IMG/VR virus record: IMGVR_UViG_3300043313_001192
Coordinates: 1-64,000 of that record
Reading direction: 5' to 3' (one strand)
Source: a virus
DNA: 64,000 nt
Below, piece by piece: positions 47,541-55,149 of the stretch. A model generated the notes under the pieces. That model was not told the DNA's origin and searched no databases. It worked only from the letters and a program-made list of their open reading frames with translations. Numbering within the stretch: the stretch's first letter is position 1; each line of letters starts with the position of its first letter. A program made the position numbers and the translations under genes.

Positions 47541-47944
47541 TCACGCTGCCTGCCCTGGTCAAGGACGTGTCCGGCCAGTACTACGGCGGAGCGTTCTGGG
47601 ACAGCGCCGACTACCGCATCAAGATCGTGACGCTCGACGGCTCCGGGGAGAACTTCCGGATGACCGTGGAGTCCGCCAGCGGCGGTGAGGTCGGCACCTA
47701 CGAGTTCGGTATCGCCGAGGCCGAGGGCATCGCCCGGATGGCCTCCACCGACCACGGGCTCGGCGGCTACGAGGACGACTGGGCCATCCCCTCCGGGATG
47801 GGCCGGACGCTGTCCTGGAGCCTGCCCACCGTCATGGATCACCTGGTCGTCCTGGAGCAGGACGTCATCGACGAGATCGCCGACTGGCTGGAGTACGCCA
47901 CGGGTCAGAAGACCTGGACCGGCGGGGACGAGTGGGAGTTCTGA
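47537..47944 (+). CDS. Hypothetical protein, 135 aa
   Basis: Beta-rich with a long acidic C-terminal helix (VMDHLVVLEQDVIDEIADWLEYATG). Not recognised. Confidence 0.5.
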   Translation: MITLPALVKDVSGQYYGGAFWDSADYRIKIVTLDGSGENFRMTVESASGGEVGTYEFGIAEAEGIARMASTDHGLGGYEDDWAIPSGMGRTLSWSLPTVMDHLVVLEQDVIDEIADWLEYATGQKTWTGGDEWEF

Positions 47945-48177
47945 TGGGCACCTTCATCCGCAGCGCCGAGCACATCATGGCTTCAGTTGCTGACGCTGTC
48001 GACGCCATCGACGACGGCGACATCGACATCCACACCATCAGCCTGGTGCTCAACGGCCAGCACGGGGAGTTCGATCTCCGCATCGAGGCCACCGACGACG
48101 ACATGGAAGACCGGCTGTGGACCGGCATCGCGCACCGCGGTGGCGGCATCACCGATCTCGGAGAGGTAGTGGACTGA
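47944..48177 (+). CDS. Small acidic hypothetical protein
   Basis: 77 aa; helix (HIMASVADAVDAIDDGDIDIHTISLVL) then strands. TGATG coupling. Confidence 0.5.
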   Translation: MGTFIRSAEHIMASVADAVDAIDDGDIDIHTISLVLNGQHGEFDLRIEATDDDMEDRLWTGIAHRGGGITDLGEVVD

Positions 48178-48296
48178 TGGACATCCAGATCACCACCAGC
48201 GACCCGGCGGAGATCAACGTCGAGGAGATCGAGCGAGCGCTCCTGAACCTCGACTACTTCGTCGGCAAGATCACCGTCGTCGAAAGGGTGGAGTGA
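48177..48296 (+). CDS. Very small protein in the operon
   Basis: 39 aa: MDIQITTSDPAEINVEEIE then a short strand. TGATG overlaps at both ends support it. Confidence 0.45.
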   Translation: MDIQITTSDPAEINVEEIERALLNLDYFVGKITVVERVE

Positions 48297-48508
48297 TGGT
48301 GCTGCCACTGACGATCACCGTGGTCGCCTGCCTGGTGGTCGGCTACCTGGTCAAGCCGGTGATCGAGCGCGACGCCCACAACATCCCGCAGCCGATCCCG
48401 CACCGGATGGTGGTGGCAGCTCGGCTCTCGATGCTGGCCGCCATCATCATCGGCGGTTGGTCGGCCTTCGTGCTGGCCACCATCGCCCTGAAGAACTGGA
48501 TCGCTTGA
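48296..48508 (+). CDS. Two-pass membrane protein
   Basis: 70 aa. Helices PLTITVVACLVVGYLV and LSMLAAIIIGGWSAFVLATIAL flank a Pro-rich loop. Role unknown. Confidence 0.55.
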   Translation: MVLPLTITVVACLVVGYLVKPVIERDAHNIPQPIPHRMVVAARLSMLAAIIIGGWSAFVLATIALKNWIA

Positions 48509-48536
48509 CAACAACCCTGTGATACCCTGTTATCAC
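48506..48536 (+). promoter_or_regulatory. Promoter TTGACA-17-TGTTAT with palindrome
   Basis: TTGACA (48506-48511), 17-nt spacer, TGTTAT (48529-48534). GTGATA and TATCAC (48519-48524, 48531-48536) overlap spacer and -10 as an operator. Leads to the unit encoding the alpha-CTD-like protein. Confidence 0.65.
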
Positions 48537-48564
48537 GAAACGACGCAACGACAAGGAGAACGAC

Positions 48565-49428
48565 ATGGCACGTGTCACGCACGTGAAGAAGGCGCAGCAG
48601 CGCTACGAGACCGTCCCCGTCATCGACGAGGCCACCGGGGAGCCCAAGCGCACCCAGGTGATGAAGGGCGGTGAGCCCAAGATGACCCGCGCCAAGACCG
48701 GTCGCCCGGCCCGGCCGGTGTTCATGACCGTCACGGTCCAGGACAAGACCAAGCCGTTGCCCAACTACACCTGCGACTTCTGCCACCAGGAGATCGAGGT
48801 GGGCACGCCCTACAAGCACATCACCCCGAAGAGCGGACCGTACGGCGGGCGCAAGCGCACCCGGCACGAGGGCTGCCCGTCGTGGAACGTCTGGGAGTAC
48901 TCGAACTCCTGGAGCGCCCGGATCGCCCAAGCCACCGCGGACTTCGATGTCTCCGAGGTCGACGACCCGGAGCAGGTCCAGGAGGGTCTCGACGACGTGG
49001 CGGCTGCCATCAAGGAGCTGGCCGAGGAGTCCCGTGAGACCGCGGGCAACATCGAGGACGGCTTCGGTCACCCGACGTCGCAGTCGGAGGAGGCCGAGCA
49101 GCGTGCCGACGACCTGGACGGCTGGGCTGACGAGATCAGCGGTGTCGACATCCCGGAGCTTCCCGAGCCCGAGCCGCGGTGGTTCATCACCAACGGTGAC
49201 GGGGTGGCCTCGGACCTGTTCGAGGAGGACGGCTACGACAGCGAGATGGATGCCCAGCAGGCGCTGGACAGCCAGCGTGAGGACGACCAGCCGGGCTCCA
49301 GCGACGAGCCGGACGACGGCTTCGAGGTCGAGGAGATCACCCCGGAGGAGCCGTCCGAGGAGCAGCTGAACGACTGGCGCTCCGAGGTCGAGGACGCCTG
49401 CTCCATCGTCTTCGAGAGCCCCGTCTGA
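48565..49428 (+). CDS. Hypothetical zinc and coiled-coil protein, 287 aa
   Basis: Basic N-terminal third with CDFCHQEI...HEGC (zinc), then an acidic coiled coil (EQVQEGLDDVAAAIKELAEES), and an acidic tail rich in Asp/Glu. Not recognised. AACGACAAGGAGAACG ribosome region. Confidence 0.6.
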   Translation: MARVTHVKKAQQRYETVPVIDEATGEPKRTQVMKGGEPKMTRAKTGRPARPVFMTVTVQDKTKPLPNYTCDFCHQEIEVGTPYKHITPKSGPYGGRKRTRHEGCPSWNVWEYSNSWSARIAQATADFDVSEVDDPEQVQEGLDDVAAAIKELAEESRETAGNIEDGFGHPTSQSEEAEQRADDLDGWADEISGVDIPELPEPEPRWFITNGDGVASDLFEEDGYDSEMDAQQALDSQREDDQPGSSDEPDDGFEVEEITPEEPSEEQLNDWRSEVEDACSIVFESPV

Positions 49429-49679
49429 TGGCCGCCGTGGAGATCACCGTGACCCGCTCCGCCGGAGACGACCGGGCGGTCACGGTGCTCATCGACACCG
49501 ACTTCGAGCCCGACGCCAGTGACGGTGGACCTGGGCTGCGCATCCTGCTCAACGACGACGAGACGTACACCGGTAAGGCGTACGACCTGGGTGCGCACCA
49601 TGCCGCCGGGGCCAGGCGCCTGGTCGTCGAGCTGGACGACATCGCCTATGACGTCACTGACGAAACGAAGGAGGGCTGA
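49428..49679 (+). CDS. Small beta-rich protein
   Basis: 83 aa. VEITVTRSAGDDRAVTVLIDTDF...GGPGLRILLNDDETYTGKAYDL. Not recognised. TGATG coupling. Confidence 0.5.
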   Translation: MAAVEITVTRSAGDDRAVTVLIDTDFEPDASDGGPGLRILLNDDETYTGKAYDLGAHHAAGARRLVVELDDIAYDVTDETKEG

Positions 49680-49680
49680 G

Positions 49681-49902
49681 ATGGCTGAGCCAGCTGAGCT
49701 GAAGACCTACCAGGTCGAGGTGCTCGTCGAGGTGAAGATGGCCGGTGACGAGAACGCCGCGTACACCGCGGTCGACGAGATCATGCAGCGTGCCTGGGAC
49801 ACCGATGACGGTCGCACCTGGGTCAAGCCCAAGTGGCACTTCGAGATGCTGGAGGGCTGCGTCGCCGACATCACGCCCGATGACGAAACGGCGGCCAGCT
49901 GA
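49681..49902 (+). CDS. Small hypothetical protein
   Basis: 73 aa. KTYQVEVLVEVKMAGDENAAYTAVDEIM gives a ferredoxin-like beta-alpha look. Not recognised. It immediately precedes the alpha-CTD-like gene (TGATG). Confidence 0.5.
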   Translation: MAEPAELKTYQVEVLVEVKMAGDENAAYTAVDEIMQRAWDTDDGRTWVKPKWHFEMLEGCVADITPDDETAAS

Positions 49903-50258
49903 TGGCCAGGCAGCTGGACCTCACCGTCTTCGAGCCCGGCGACACCGTCGGGACCATGTCCCAGGACGGCCGGGTGGCGCTGTGGACGATCTCGGTCGAC
50001 GGCAGCCTGGTGCGAGCTGACAACCGGCTGTTCGGGAACGTCACTGGGTTCACCCTGGAGACCCGCATCGAGGAGCTTGACCTTCAGGTGCGCACCTTCA
50101 ACCTGCTCAAGCGCGAGGGCATCAACACCGTCGGTGACCTACTGACGTTTACGCACGAGAACGACGACGACGCGATGCTCCAGATCCGCAACATGGGTGC
50201 CAAGAACGTCACCGAAATCCGGGAGTGGGCCGCCAAGCTGAGGAGTGAACGCCCATGA
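49902..50258 (+). CDS. RNA polymerase alpha C-terminal-domain-like protein
   Basis: 118 aa. Residues 56-113 follow the bacterial alpha-CTD: IEELDLQVRTFNLLKREGINTVGDLL...LQIRNMGAKNVTEIREW. Equivalents of E. coli R265 (R64), N268 (N67), G296 (G99) and K298 (K101) are present; the S299 position is Asn. In hosts this domain contacts UP-element DNA and activators. The first 45 residues are a separate beta-rich part. It carries a 14/15 copy of the motif. Confidence 0.75.
   Translation: MARQLDLTVFEPGDTVGTMSQDGRVALWTISVDGSLVRADNRLFGNVTGFTLETRIEELDLQVRTFNLLKREGINTVGDLLTFTHENDDDAMLQIRNMGAKNVTEIREWAAKLRSERP
50142..50156 (+). repeat. 15-nt motif (14/15) inside the alpha-CTD-like gene
   Basis: CTGACGTTTACGCAC encodes residues 81-85 LTFTH, in the same reading frame as the copy in the sigma-like gene. 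Confidence 0.85.
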
Positions 50259-50482
50259 GCGACGAGAAGCAGCTGCCGCCGGGGGAGCAACGGTTCATCG
50301 CCAAGAAGCAGGTGGACGGTCGCCGGACCACCTGGAACGTCTATGACCGTGAGCAGGCCAGCAAGCCCGGCCAGGTACCAGGCTTCGGCGTGGTCGCGTC
50401 CGGGTTCACTGACGAAACCAGCTGCCAGGCTGAAGCTGACCGTCTCGCCGCATTCATCACCGGGGAGGGCACCGATGTCTGA
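50255..50482 (+). CDS. Small hypothetical protein
   Basis: 75 aa. RFIAKKQVDGRRTTWNVYDRE...ADRLAAFI; beta then helix. Not recognised. Overlaps both neighbours. Confidence 0.5.
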   Translation: MSDEKQLPPGEQRFIAKKQVDGRRTTWNVYDREQASKPGQVPGFGVVASGFTDETSCQAEADRLAAFITGEGTDV

Positions 50483-50753
50483 CATGTACCTCACCGACAA
50501 CGACGCCACCAACGCGCGCCAGGACCAGCGGAACGCACGGTCGCGCCAGGACGCACTGCTGACCACCGCGGTCTACGCCCGTGACGCCCAGGTGGGTGCC
50601 GGTGAGTTCGTCGAGCTGGTCGACATGCTCGGTCTCGACGAGGAGCTGCTCGATGCCCTCAAGCGGCGCCCGAAGCTGGTCACGATCGTCACTGACGTTC
50701 GAGCGACATCGGTCGAGCTGGCAGCTGGCACGACCAGGGCGGACGGACGGTGA
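50475..50753 (+). CDS. Helical hypothetical protein
   Basis: 92 aa. Polar N-terminus, then EFVELVDMLGLDEELLDALKRRPKLVTIV. Not recognised. Confidence 0.5.
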   Translation: MSDMYLTDNDATNARQDQRNARSRQDALLTTAVYARDAQVGAGEFVELVDMLGLDEELLDALKRRPKLVTIVTDVRATSVELAAGTTRADGR

Positions 50754-50962
50754 CCCGCGGGGAGCTGGTTGCGGTCACGGTCGCCACGGTGATCGGGGTC
50801 GGCGGGTTCATCGCGGTCGTCCGGGCGGCCTGGCGGGAGCTGCGCCAGGCTCCTGGAGCTGAGCCGGGCTGCGTAAACGTCAATGACGTCACGGTCGACC
50901 AGGTGCCTGGCGGCCAGCTGCCCGACGGCCAGCTCGACGAGACCGTCGGTCGGGTGGAATAA
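50750..50962 (+). CDS. Single-pass membrane protein
   Basis: 70 aa from GTG. One N-terminal membrane helix (ELVAVTVATVIGVGGFIAVV), then a polar tail. A reversed 14/15 motif copy lies in its 3' part. Confidence 0.5.
   Translation: MTRGELVAVTVATVIGVGGFIAVVRAAWRELRQAPGAEPGCVNVNDVTVDQVPGGQLPDGQLDETVGRVE
50869..50883 (-). repeat. Reversed 15-nt motif (14/15)
   Basis: On minus this reads TTGACGTTTACGCAG. Only reversed near-exact copy seen; lies within a coding sequence. Confidence 0.7.
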
Positions 50963-50967
50963 CGTCA

Positions 50968-51064
50968 CTGACTTTTCTGCTGTAGCTAGCACCGTTGCGG
51001 CAGCTCTGATCGACCAACGATCGACATCCGGTTGATCGGTCGGATAGAGTAGTACAAATCAACC
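50968..51064 (+). promoter_or_regulatory. Decayed motif and last promoter of the modular region
   Basis: AACGTCACTGAC (50961-50972) is the usual left flank and start of the motif, but the rest has diverged (TTTTCTGCTG). TAGAGT (51045-51050) follows, enclosed by GGTTGAT (51030-51036) and ATCAACC (51058-51064). Confidence 0.45.
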
Positions 51065-51104
51065 ATCAACGATCAGCACCATCAACGACATGAAGGACAG
51101 CACC

Positions 51105-51581
51105 ATGAGCAGATTCATCACCGTCCAGGTCGGTTGCGACTGGGCCGAGTGCGAGACCATCGCCCCTGAAGGCGAGGGCATCGTCATCGAGAAGACGGTC
51201 GCCATCGACGGCAAGCAGGCACGGGCGTTCCTGGTGTGCAAGAAGCACCTCGACGAGTTCGAGGCGGTCGTGCTGCCGTTGATGCAGGCGGGCGTCAAGG
51301 TCGAGGCCCCCAGCTCGGGACGGTCGCGGAAGAGCAACGGAACGTCATCGACATCCACAGCTCCGCCGGTCGTCGTCGACGAGGGTGGATCCCATCCGTC
51401 GCTGGTCTGCAAGATCGACGACTGTGACCGTCACGGTCGCCCGCTGAAGAACCGCACCGGGATGGCCCAGCACGTCATCAAGGCGCACGGGTACGCGGAC
51501 CTCTCCGCCTACGAGGCGCAGTACGGCACGGTCGCCTCGACGCCGCGCAAGTCACCATCACCGTCACCATCCACCAGCTGA
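51105..51581 (+). CDS. C2H2-like zinc-finger protein
   Basis: 158 aa. The C-half has CKIDDCDRHGRPLKNRTGMAQHVIKAHG, a C-x4-C...H-x4-H finger. The N-half has a small beta domain with C-x4-C and C-x2-H. A Ser/Pro-rich linker and tail flank the finger. Likely DNA-binding. GAAGGACAG precedes the ATG. Confidence 0.65.
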   Translation: MSRFITVQVGCDWAECETIAPEGEGIVIEKTVAIDGKQARAFLVCKKHLDEFEAVVLPLMQAGVKVEAPSSGRSRKSNGTSSTSTAPPVVVDEGGSHPSLVCKIDDCDRHGRPLKNRTGMAQHVIKAHGYADLSAYEAQYGTVASTPRKSPSPSPSTS

Positions 51582-51599
51582 ACGTCCCAGGAGGACACC

Positions 51600-52352
51600 A
51601 TGAGCACCCAGACCCACTACGAACGAGCCGCTGCGGTCGCCGATGAACTGCTCGCCGCGCACGAGCGTGGTGAGTCGGTCTCCGCGATGGCCGAGGAGCA
51701 CGGTCTCCGTCGCGAGGCGATCGCCTCCGAGCTGTCCAAGCACGGCATCGGCGCACCGTCGCCTGCCCGTGAGGCGGTCCTGGAGTACGTCCGCAAGAAC
51801 CCCGGCCTGTCGGTCGACGACCTGTCGCTGCGGTTGGACCTGAGCAAGTCATCGGTCTCCCGCTACCTGCGCGGTACCCCCGAGCACCGGTTGGTCGTGT
51901 CCCGCAAGGTCTCGCCGACCCAGAAGTTCACCGACGCACAGATGGCGGATGCTCTTCGGGCTGCCTTCCGGCAGTTGGACGATCGGTCGAAGGGCCTGAG
52001 TCGGAAGCGGTACCGCGAGCTGATGGAGGGCCAGAACGTGCCCGCCGCGGCCACGTTCATCCGTCGCTACGGGACCTGGTCGGAGGCGTGTCGGTTGGCC
52101 GGGGTCACCGCGGCGAAGGCCCGCCGGGAGAACTACGTCCAGGACTGGTCCAACCAGGACATCGTGGACGCGGTCGCCGAGTTCGTGAACACCACGGACC
52201 TGCTCAGCTACCACGCTTACGCAGCGTGGGCGCGCGAGCACGACAAGCCGTCGGGTCCCCTCCTCGTCCAGCGGTTGGGCGGTTGGGCCAAGGCGAAGAC
52301 CCTGGCCATGTCCCAGTTCTCGACCGAGGACCGAACGGTCGCGGTCGCCTAG
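51600..52352 (+). CDS. DNA-binding protein with HTHs and homing-endonuclease-associated repeats
   Basis: 250 aa. N-terminal HTHs: GESVSAMAEEHGLRREAIASELSKHG and LSVDDLSLRLDLSKSSVSRYLRG. Then two repeats of the homing-endonuclease-associated DNA-binding type: PAAATFIRRYGTWSEACRLAGV and PLLVQRLGGWAKAKTLA. No nuclease motif is present, so it is probably a regulator. It is a good candidate for recognising the 15-nt motif (inference). Confidence 0.7.
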   Translation: MSTQTHYERAAAVADELLAAHERGESVSAMAEEHGLRREAIASELSKHGIGAPSPAREAVLEYVRKNPGLSVDDLSLRLDLSKSSVSRYLRGTPEHRLVVSRKVSPTQKFTDAQMADALRAAFRQLDDRSKGLSRKRYRELMEGQNVPAAATFIRRYGTWSEACRLAGVTAAKARRENYVQDWSNQDIVDAVAEFVNTTDLLSYHAYAAWAREHDKPSGPLLVQRLGGWAKAKTLAMSQFSTEDRTVAVA

Positions 52353-52371
52353 AGCCCTTTCGGTAGAGGGG

Positions 52372-52419
52372 CAGCAGCCCCGTCTCACGGTCGCCATGTC
52401 CTCTGAGGCGGGGCTGCTG
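52372..52419. terminator. Terminator stem after the HTH regulator
   Basis: CAGCAGCCCCG and CGGGGCTGCTG (11 bp, long loop with inner TCTCA/TGAGG-like pairing), followed by TTTGCC. Confidence 0.6.
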
Positions 52420-52729
52420 TTTGCCCAGGTCAGACGGTCACGGTTGACGGTCTCGGTACCCTCACGCACGGGACTTCGTCGCGGTCGGAAGGGTGCCGAT
52501 CGCTGGCGATCGGTCGCATCGGCGAGCTGGCGGCCAGCTGGGCGGCCCAGCCGTTTCGTCAGTGACGTTTCGGTTCAACGGTCGCCTGGCGGCCCAGCTC
52601 GCCGCGGCAGCTCAGCTCGATCGGTCGCCGGGGGTTACCGGTCGGTCGCCGATAAGTACCATTATGTAAGCCTGATAACGCCTCAAAGCGGACACGGTCG
52701 ACCCGTGGACGACGGAATCAGTTGTATGT
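52420..52729. other. Non-coding gap between convergent genes
   Basis: About 310 nt without a supported ORF. Rich in CGGTCG/GATCGG words and AGCTGG runs; AT-richer near 52660-52740. No clear promoter motif found. Confidence 0.4.
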
Positions 52730-53254
52730 CTAACCCTTATGAGCGGTTGACGGGCGGCTGACGGTCGGGTCGCCGACGGTCAGATCCGTGGCTCTGAGCG
52801 TCCCGGAGATCACCACCGGGTCTGTGCCCCGCCAGAGAGCTGCGGCGGCGCACAGGGCGTCCAGACGGTCGTTCACGGCGGTTTTCCCAGCGGTCGCCTC
52901 GGCACGGTCGGCCTCGTCCTCGGCGATCGCGGCGCGGATCGCGTCCCACTCACCGTCGTGACGGGGCACCATCATCACCTCCAGGCGCACCACGTAGAGC
53001 CCCGACGGGCTGTCCGGGTGGTTCATCGACCAGGCGATCTCGGTGCTGGTATAGCCGTGGGCATCCATGTACCGCTGGCCTGCCGCGACCAGGCGCTCCC
53101 GGACACGGTTGACCATGTCCGGGTCGGCCGCGTGCTCACGCAGGAGCTGCTCGGTGCTGGTCCAGCGGTGCAGCTCGGGCTCGGCGCGCAGCGATCGCGG
53201 TCGCCGTCGGGCGCTGCCCGGCGGGCCGTAGTCGTAGTCCGTGAAGCCACCCAC
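52730..53254 (-). CDS. Hypothetical protein, 174 aa
   Basis: GTG 53254 with a TGAGG-type site in the 16-nt gap after the previous gene. Acidic/helical with a strand block SGLYVVRLEVMMVPRHDGEWDAIRAAI. Not recognised. First of the leftward genes in the right block. Confidence 0.55.
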   Translation of the reverse strand: MGGFTDYDYGPPGSARRRPRSLRAEPELHRWTSTEQLLREHAADPDMVNRVRERLVAAGQRYMDAHGYTSTEIAWSMNHPDSPSGLYVVRLEVMMVPRHDGEWDAIRAAIAEDEADRAEATAGKTAVNDRLDALCAAAALWRGTDPVVISGTLRATDLTVGDPTVSRPSTAHKG

Positions 53255-53270
53255 GGCCTCAGCGTAGGGC

Positions 53271-53897
53271 TCAGCGGTGTGCTGCGCAGCGCAGTTCGGA
53301 CTGGTCCTCGTTGATGAACACCGGCCACACGTCAGCGGTCTCCCGGCACCGGCTGATCCCGCAGACACGGGCGCCCTCGATCCAGCTGAACCGTCGCTCC
53401 AGCTCCTGCTCGGCCCAGGCGGGGTTGCTCAGCGCAGCTCGGCGCTTGGACAAGTGCGTGCTGAACGCTCTCAGCCCAGTCAGGAACGGGTGTCGTCCGT
53501 GGTCCTTGCGGTCGATCGGCAGCCGTTGGTTCCAGTAGCGGTTCGGCCGGTCGATGTCAGCAATCGCGTGGAACTCGACACACGGACAGGTCGGGTGCAC
53601 CACCGTGGTCTGCGTCCGCGCCTCCCGGTCCATCATCTTGGTCTCGGTCTGGAAGCCGCGGTCCGGCATTGCCCCCACACAGCCATCGAGCGCAGCACTC
53701 ACGGTCACCTCCAAGCCACCGATGCTTCGGGGGAACGGCGGTGGTACGCGGTACGCACCGCCGATCGACTCACCGTGATAGCGGTCGAGGTGGCCGCACG
53801 TGCAGATCTTGAACCAGTTGTGGTAGCCAGCTCGCTCGCGCTTCCTGGTGAAGAAATCCTGTCCGAAACTGTTCTTGACCTCGTCCGAGATGCCCAT
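53271..53897 (-). CDS. Hypothetical Cys/His-rich protein
   Basis: 208 aa from ATG 53897, chosen because a promoter lies upstream; ATG 53939 is also in frame. CTCGHLDRYHGE, CPC and CGISRC with CAAH at the C-terminus look like one or two zinc sites. Not recognised. Confidence 0.5.
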   Translation of the reverse strand: MGISDEVKNSFGQDFFTRKRERAGYHNWFKICTCGHLDRYHGESIGGAYRVPPPFPRSIGGLEVTVSAALDGCVGAMPDRGFQTETKMMDREARTQTTVVHPTCPCVEFHAIADIDRPNRYWNQRLPIDRKDHGRHPFLTGLRAFSTHLSKRRAALSNPAWAEQELERRFSWIEGARVCGISRCRETADVWPVFINEDQSELRCAAHR

Positions 53898-53933
53898 CCG
53901 GTGTGCCAATCTGATCGAAGGTTGGTGTGATCT

Positions 53934-53965
53934 TATCATAGTCAAACCACGGTCGTACATACAAA
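53934..53965 (-). promoter_or_regulatory. Minus-strand promoter
   Basis: Read leftward, TTGTAT, about 18 nt, then TATGATAAGAT in an AT-rich patch upstream of ATG 53897. Confidence 0.45.
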
Positions 53966-54342
53966 CCAGATTCATACCAGTAAATCAAGCAGGAGACGGC
54001 CCAGGGGACGGCCCAGCCTGCGCCCAGCCTGAACCATTCGCGCAACTCATAGGACAAAGTGAAAAACGAGGGTGCCGAGTGGTGAGCTGGGGCGATAACA
54101 ATGGGTCCGACCGACCCCTTTTTCCTGCGAGATCCCTGTCCCGACCGCTGGGCCGCACCCTGCTTTGGTGTCCGTTTCCTCCCTAGTCACCTGTCGCTCC
54201 ACCAGCCGTCTCCCCCACTGTCGTTCCTAGGGTTAGTCCTCGCACCTCAGACCACCCGCTCGTAGGGTTAGTCCTCCACCGTTGCGTCCGACCACACCGT
54301 TGCATCATTCTCCCCCGACTCCGCCGAAACTCTGCTCGACAC
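53966..54342. other. Non-coding gap with direct and motif repeats
   Basis: No supported gene. Contains GGGTC/GACCC with CTTTTT near 54104 (weak terminator), a 14-nt direct repeat TAGGGTTAGTCCTC at 54228-54241 and 54263-54276, and TCACCTGTCGCTC at 54187. Confidence 0.4.
54228..54276. repeat. Direct repeat TAGGGTTAGTCCTC, two copies
   Basis: Exact 14-nt copies starting 35 nt apart in a gap. Could be paired binding sites or tandem promoters. Confidence 0.6.
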
Positions 54343-54723
54343 TCAGACCAGCCGCACCCCGTCGAACCGATGCGCCTTCCCTCGCCAGCGCGCGCCCGCC
54401 GCCACCAGCTCTTCGCGCAGCACCTCACGCATCAGCGCCTTGCTCCTCGGCAACGCCTCGCGCTCGGTGAACAGCAGCCACGTACGCAGCGACACCTCCA
54501 CGTTCATCATCGTCGCCTCCCCACCCTCGGCGACCTCCACGCAGTCCTCCACCCACTCCCGCAGCACCGTCGTGATCACCGCCCGGTCCCGGTCGCGCTT
54601 GGCCTCCGTCACCGCCACCCAGGCCCCGTCCCGGATCACCCACTCGGTCCCGTCCGCCACATTCACCAGCCGGTAGTGCTCGGGGTGCCGGGTCCGCACC
54701 CACACCTCCACCAGATCAGTCAT
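54343..54723 (-). CDS. Hypothetical protein, 126 aa
   Basis: Start ATG 54723 with TGAGGAGAGACAG. LVEVWVRTRHPEHYRLVNVADGTEWVIRDGAWVAV, then helical with KALMREVLREELVAAGARW. Not recognised. Confidence 0.6.
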   Translation of the reverse strand: MTDLVEVWVRTRHPEHYRLVNVADGTEWVIRDGAWVAVTEAKRDRDRAVITTVLREWVEDCVEVAEGGEATMMNVEVSLRTWLLFTEREALPRSKALMREVLREELVAAGARWRGKAHRFDGVRLV

Positions 54724-54770
54724 CTGTCTCTCCTCACACGTTGTCGTCCGTCTCGCCCCACACTGGGGAT

Positions 54771-54783
54771 TCACCTGTCGCTC
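54771..54783. promoter_or_regulatory. Conserved site TCACCTGTCGCTC
   Basis: Same site at 54187-54199 and, with one change, at 56329-56341; two copies are preceded by GGGAT or GGGGAT and lie upstream of leftward genes. Confidence 0.4.
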
Positions 54784-54839
54784 AACCTAGCGACCGTCCG
54801 CCGCGCTAGGCTCTCCCCCGCTCGGCAGGACTGGCTCGG

Positions 54840-55120
54840 CAAGTCGGGGCGAGGCTTGAGTTGGCATGGCAGGGCTGTTGCGGTTCGGCAGGGTGCGGTG
54901 TGGTGAGGTCCGCCGTGGTGAGGCGGGGCAGGGCAGTCAAGGCTTGGTGCGCCCCGGCACGGTTTGGCTGGGCAGCCGCGACTCGGTGCGGCTCGGCACG
55001 GCTAGGCATGGTGAGGCAGGCGGGGTCCGGCAGGGCACGGCAGCGTTTGGCAGGGCATGGCAGGCACGACTAGGCATGGCAAGGTGAGGCGTGGCGAGGC
55101 GCGGGGGAACCCGCTCGCCC
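54840..55120. repeat. Second low-complexity GGCA/GGTG tract
   Basis: About 280 nt of degenerate words such as GGCATGGCAGGG, GGCACGGCT and GGTGAGGC on plus. No supported gene; frames here are artefacts. Like 24.5-25.4 kb, it lies beside the modular region. Confidence 0.6.
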
Positions 55121-55149
55121 GCTTCCACCCTGCTGTGTACTCTTCTCCC

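Noticed and set aside
53770-54057. Minus frame starting with a hydrophobic segment (MSYELREWFRLGAGW...)
   Set aside because: The promoter for the 53271-53897 gene lies inside it, and its C-half is a shadow of that gene in another frame.
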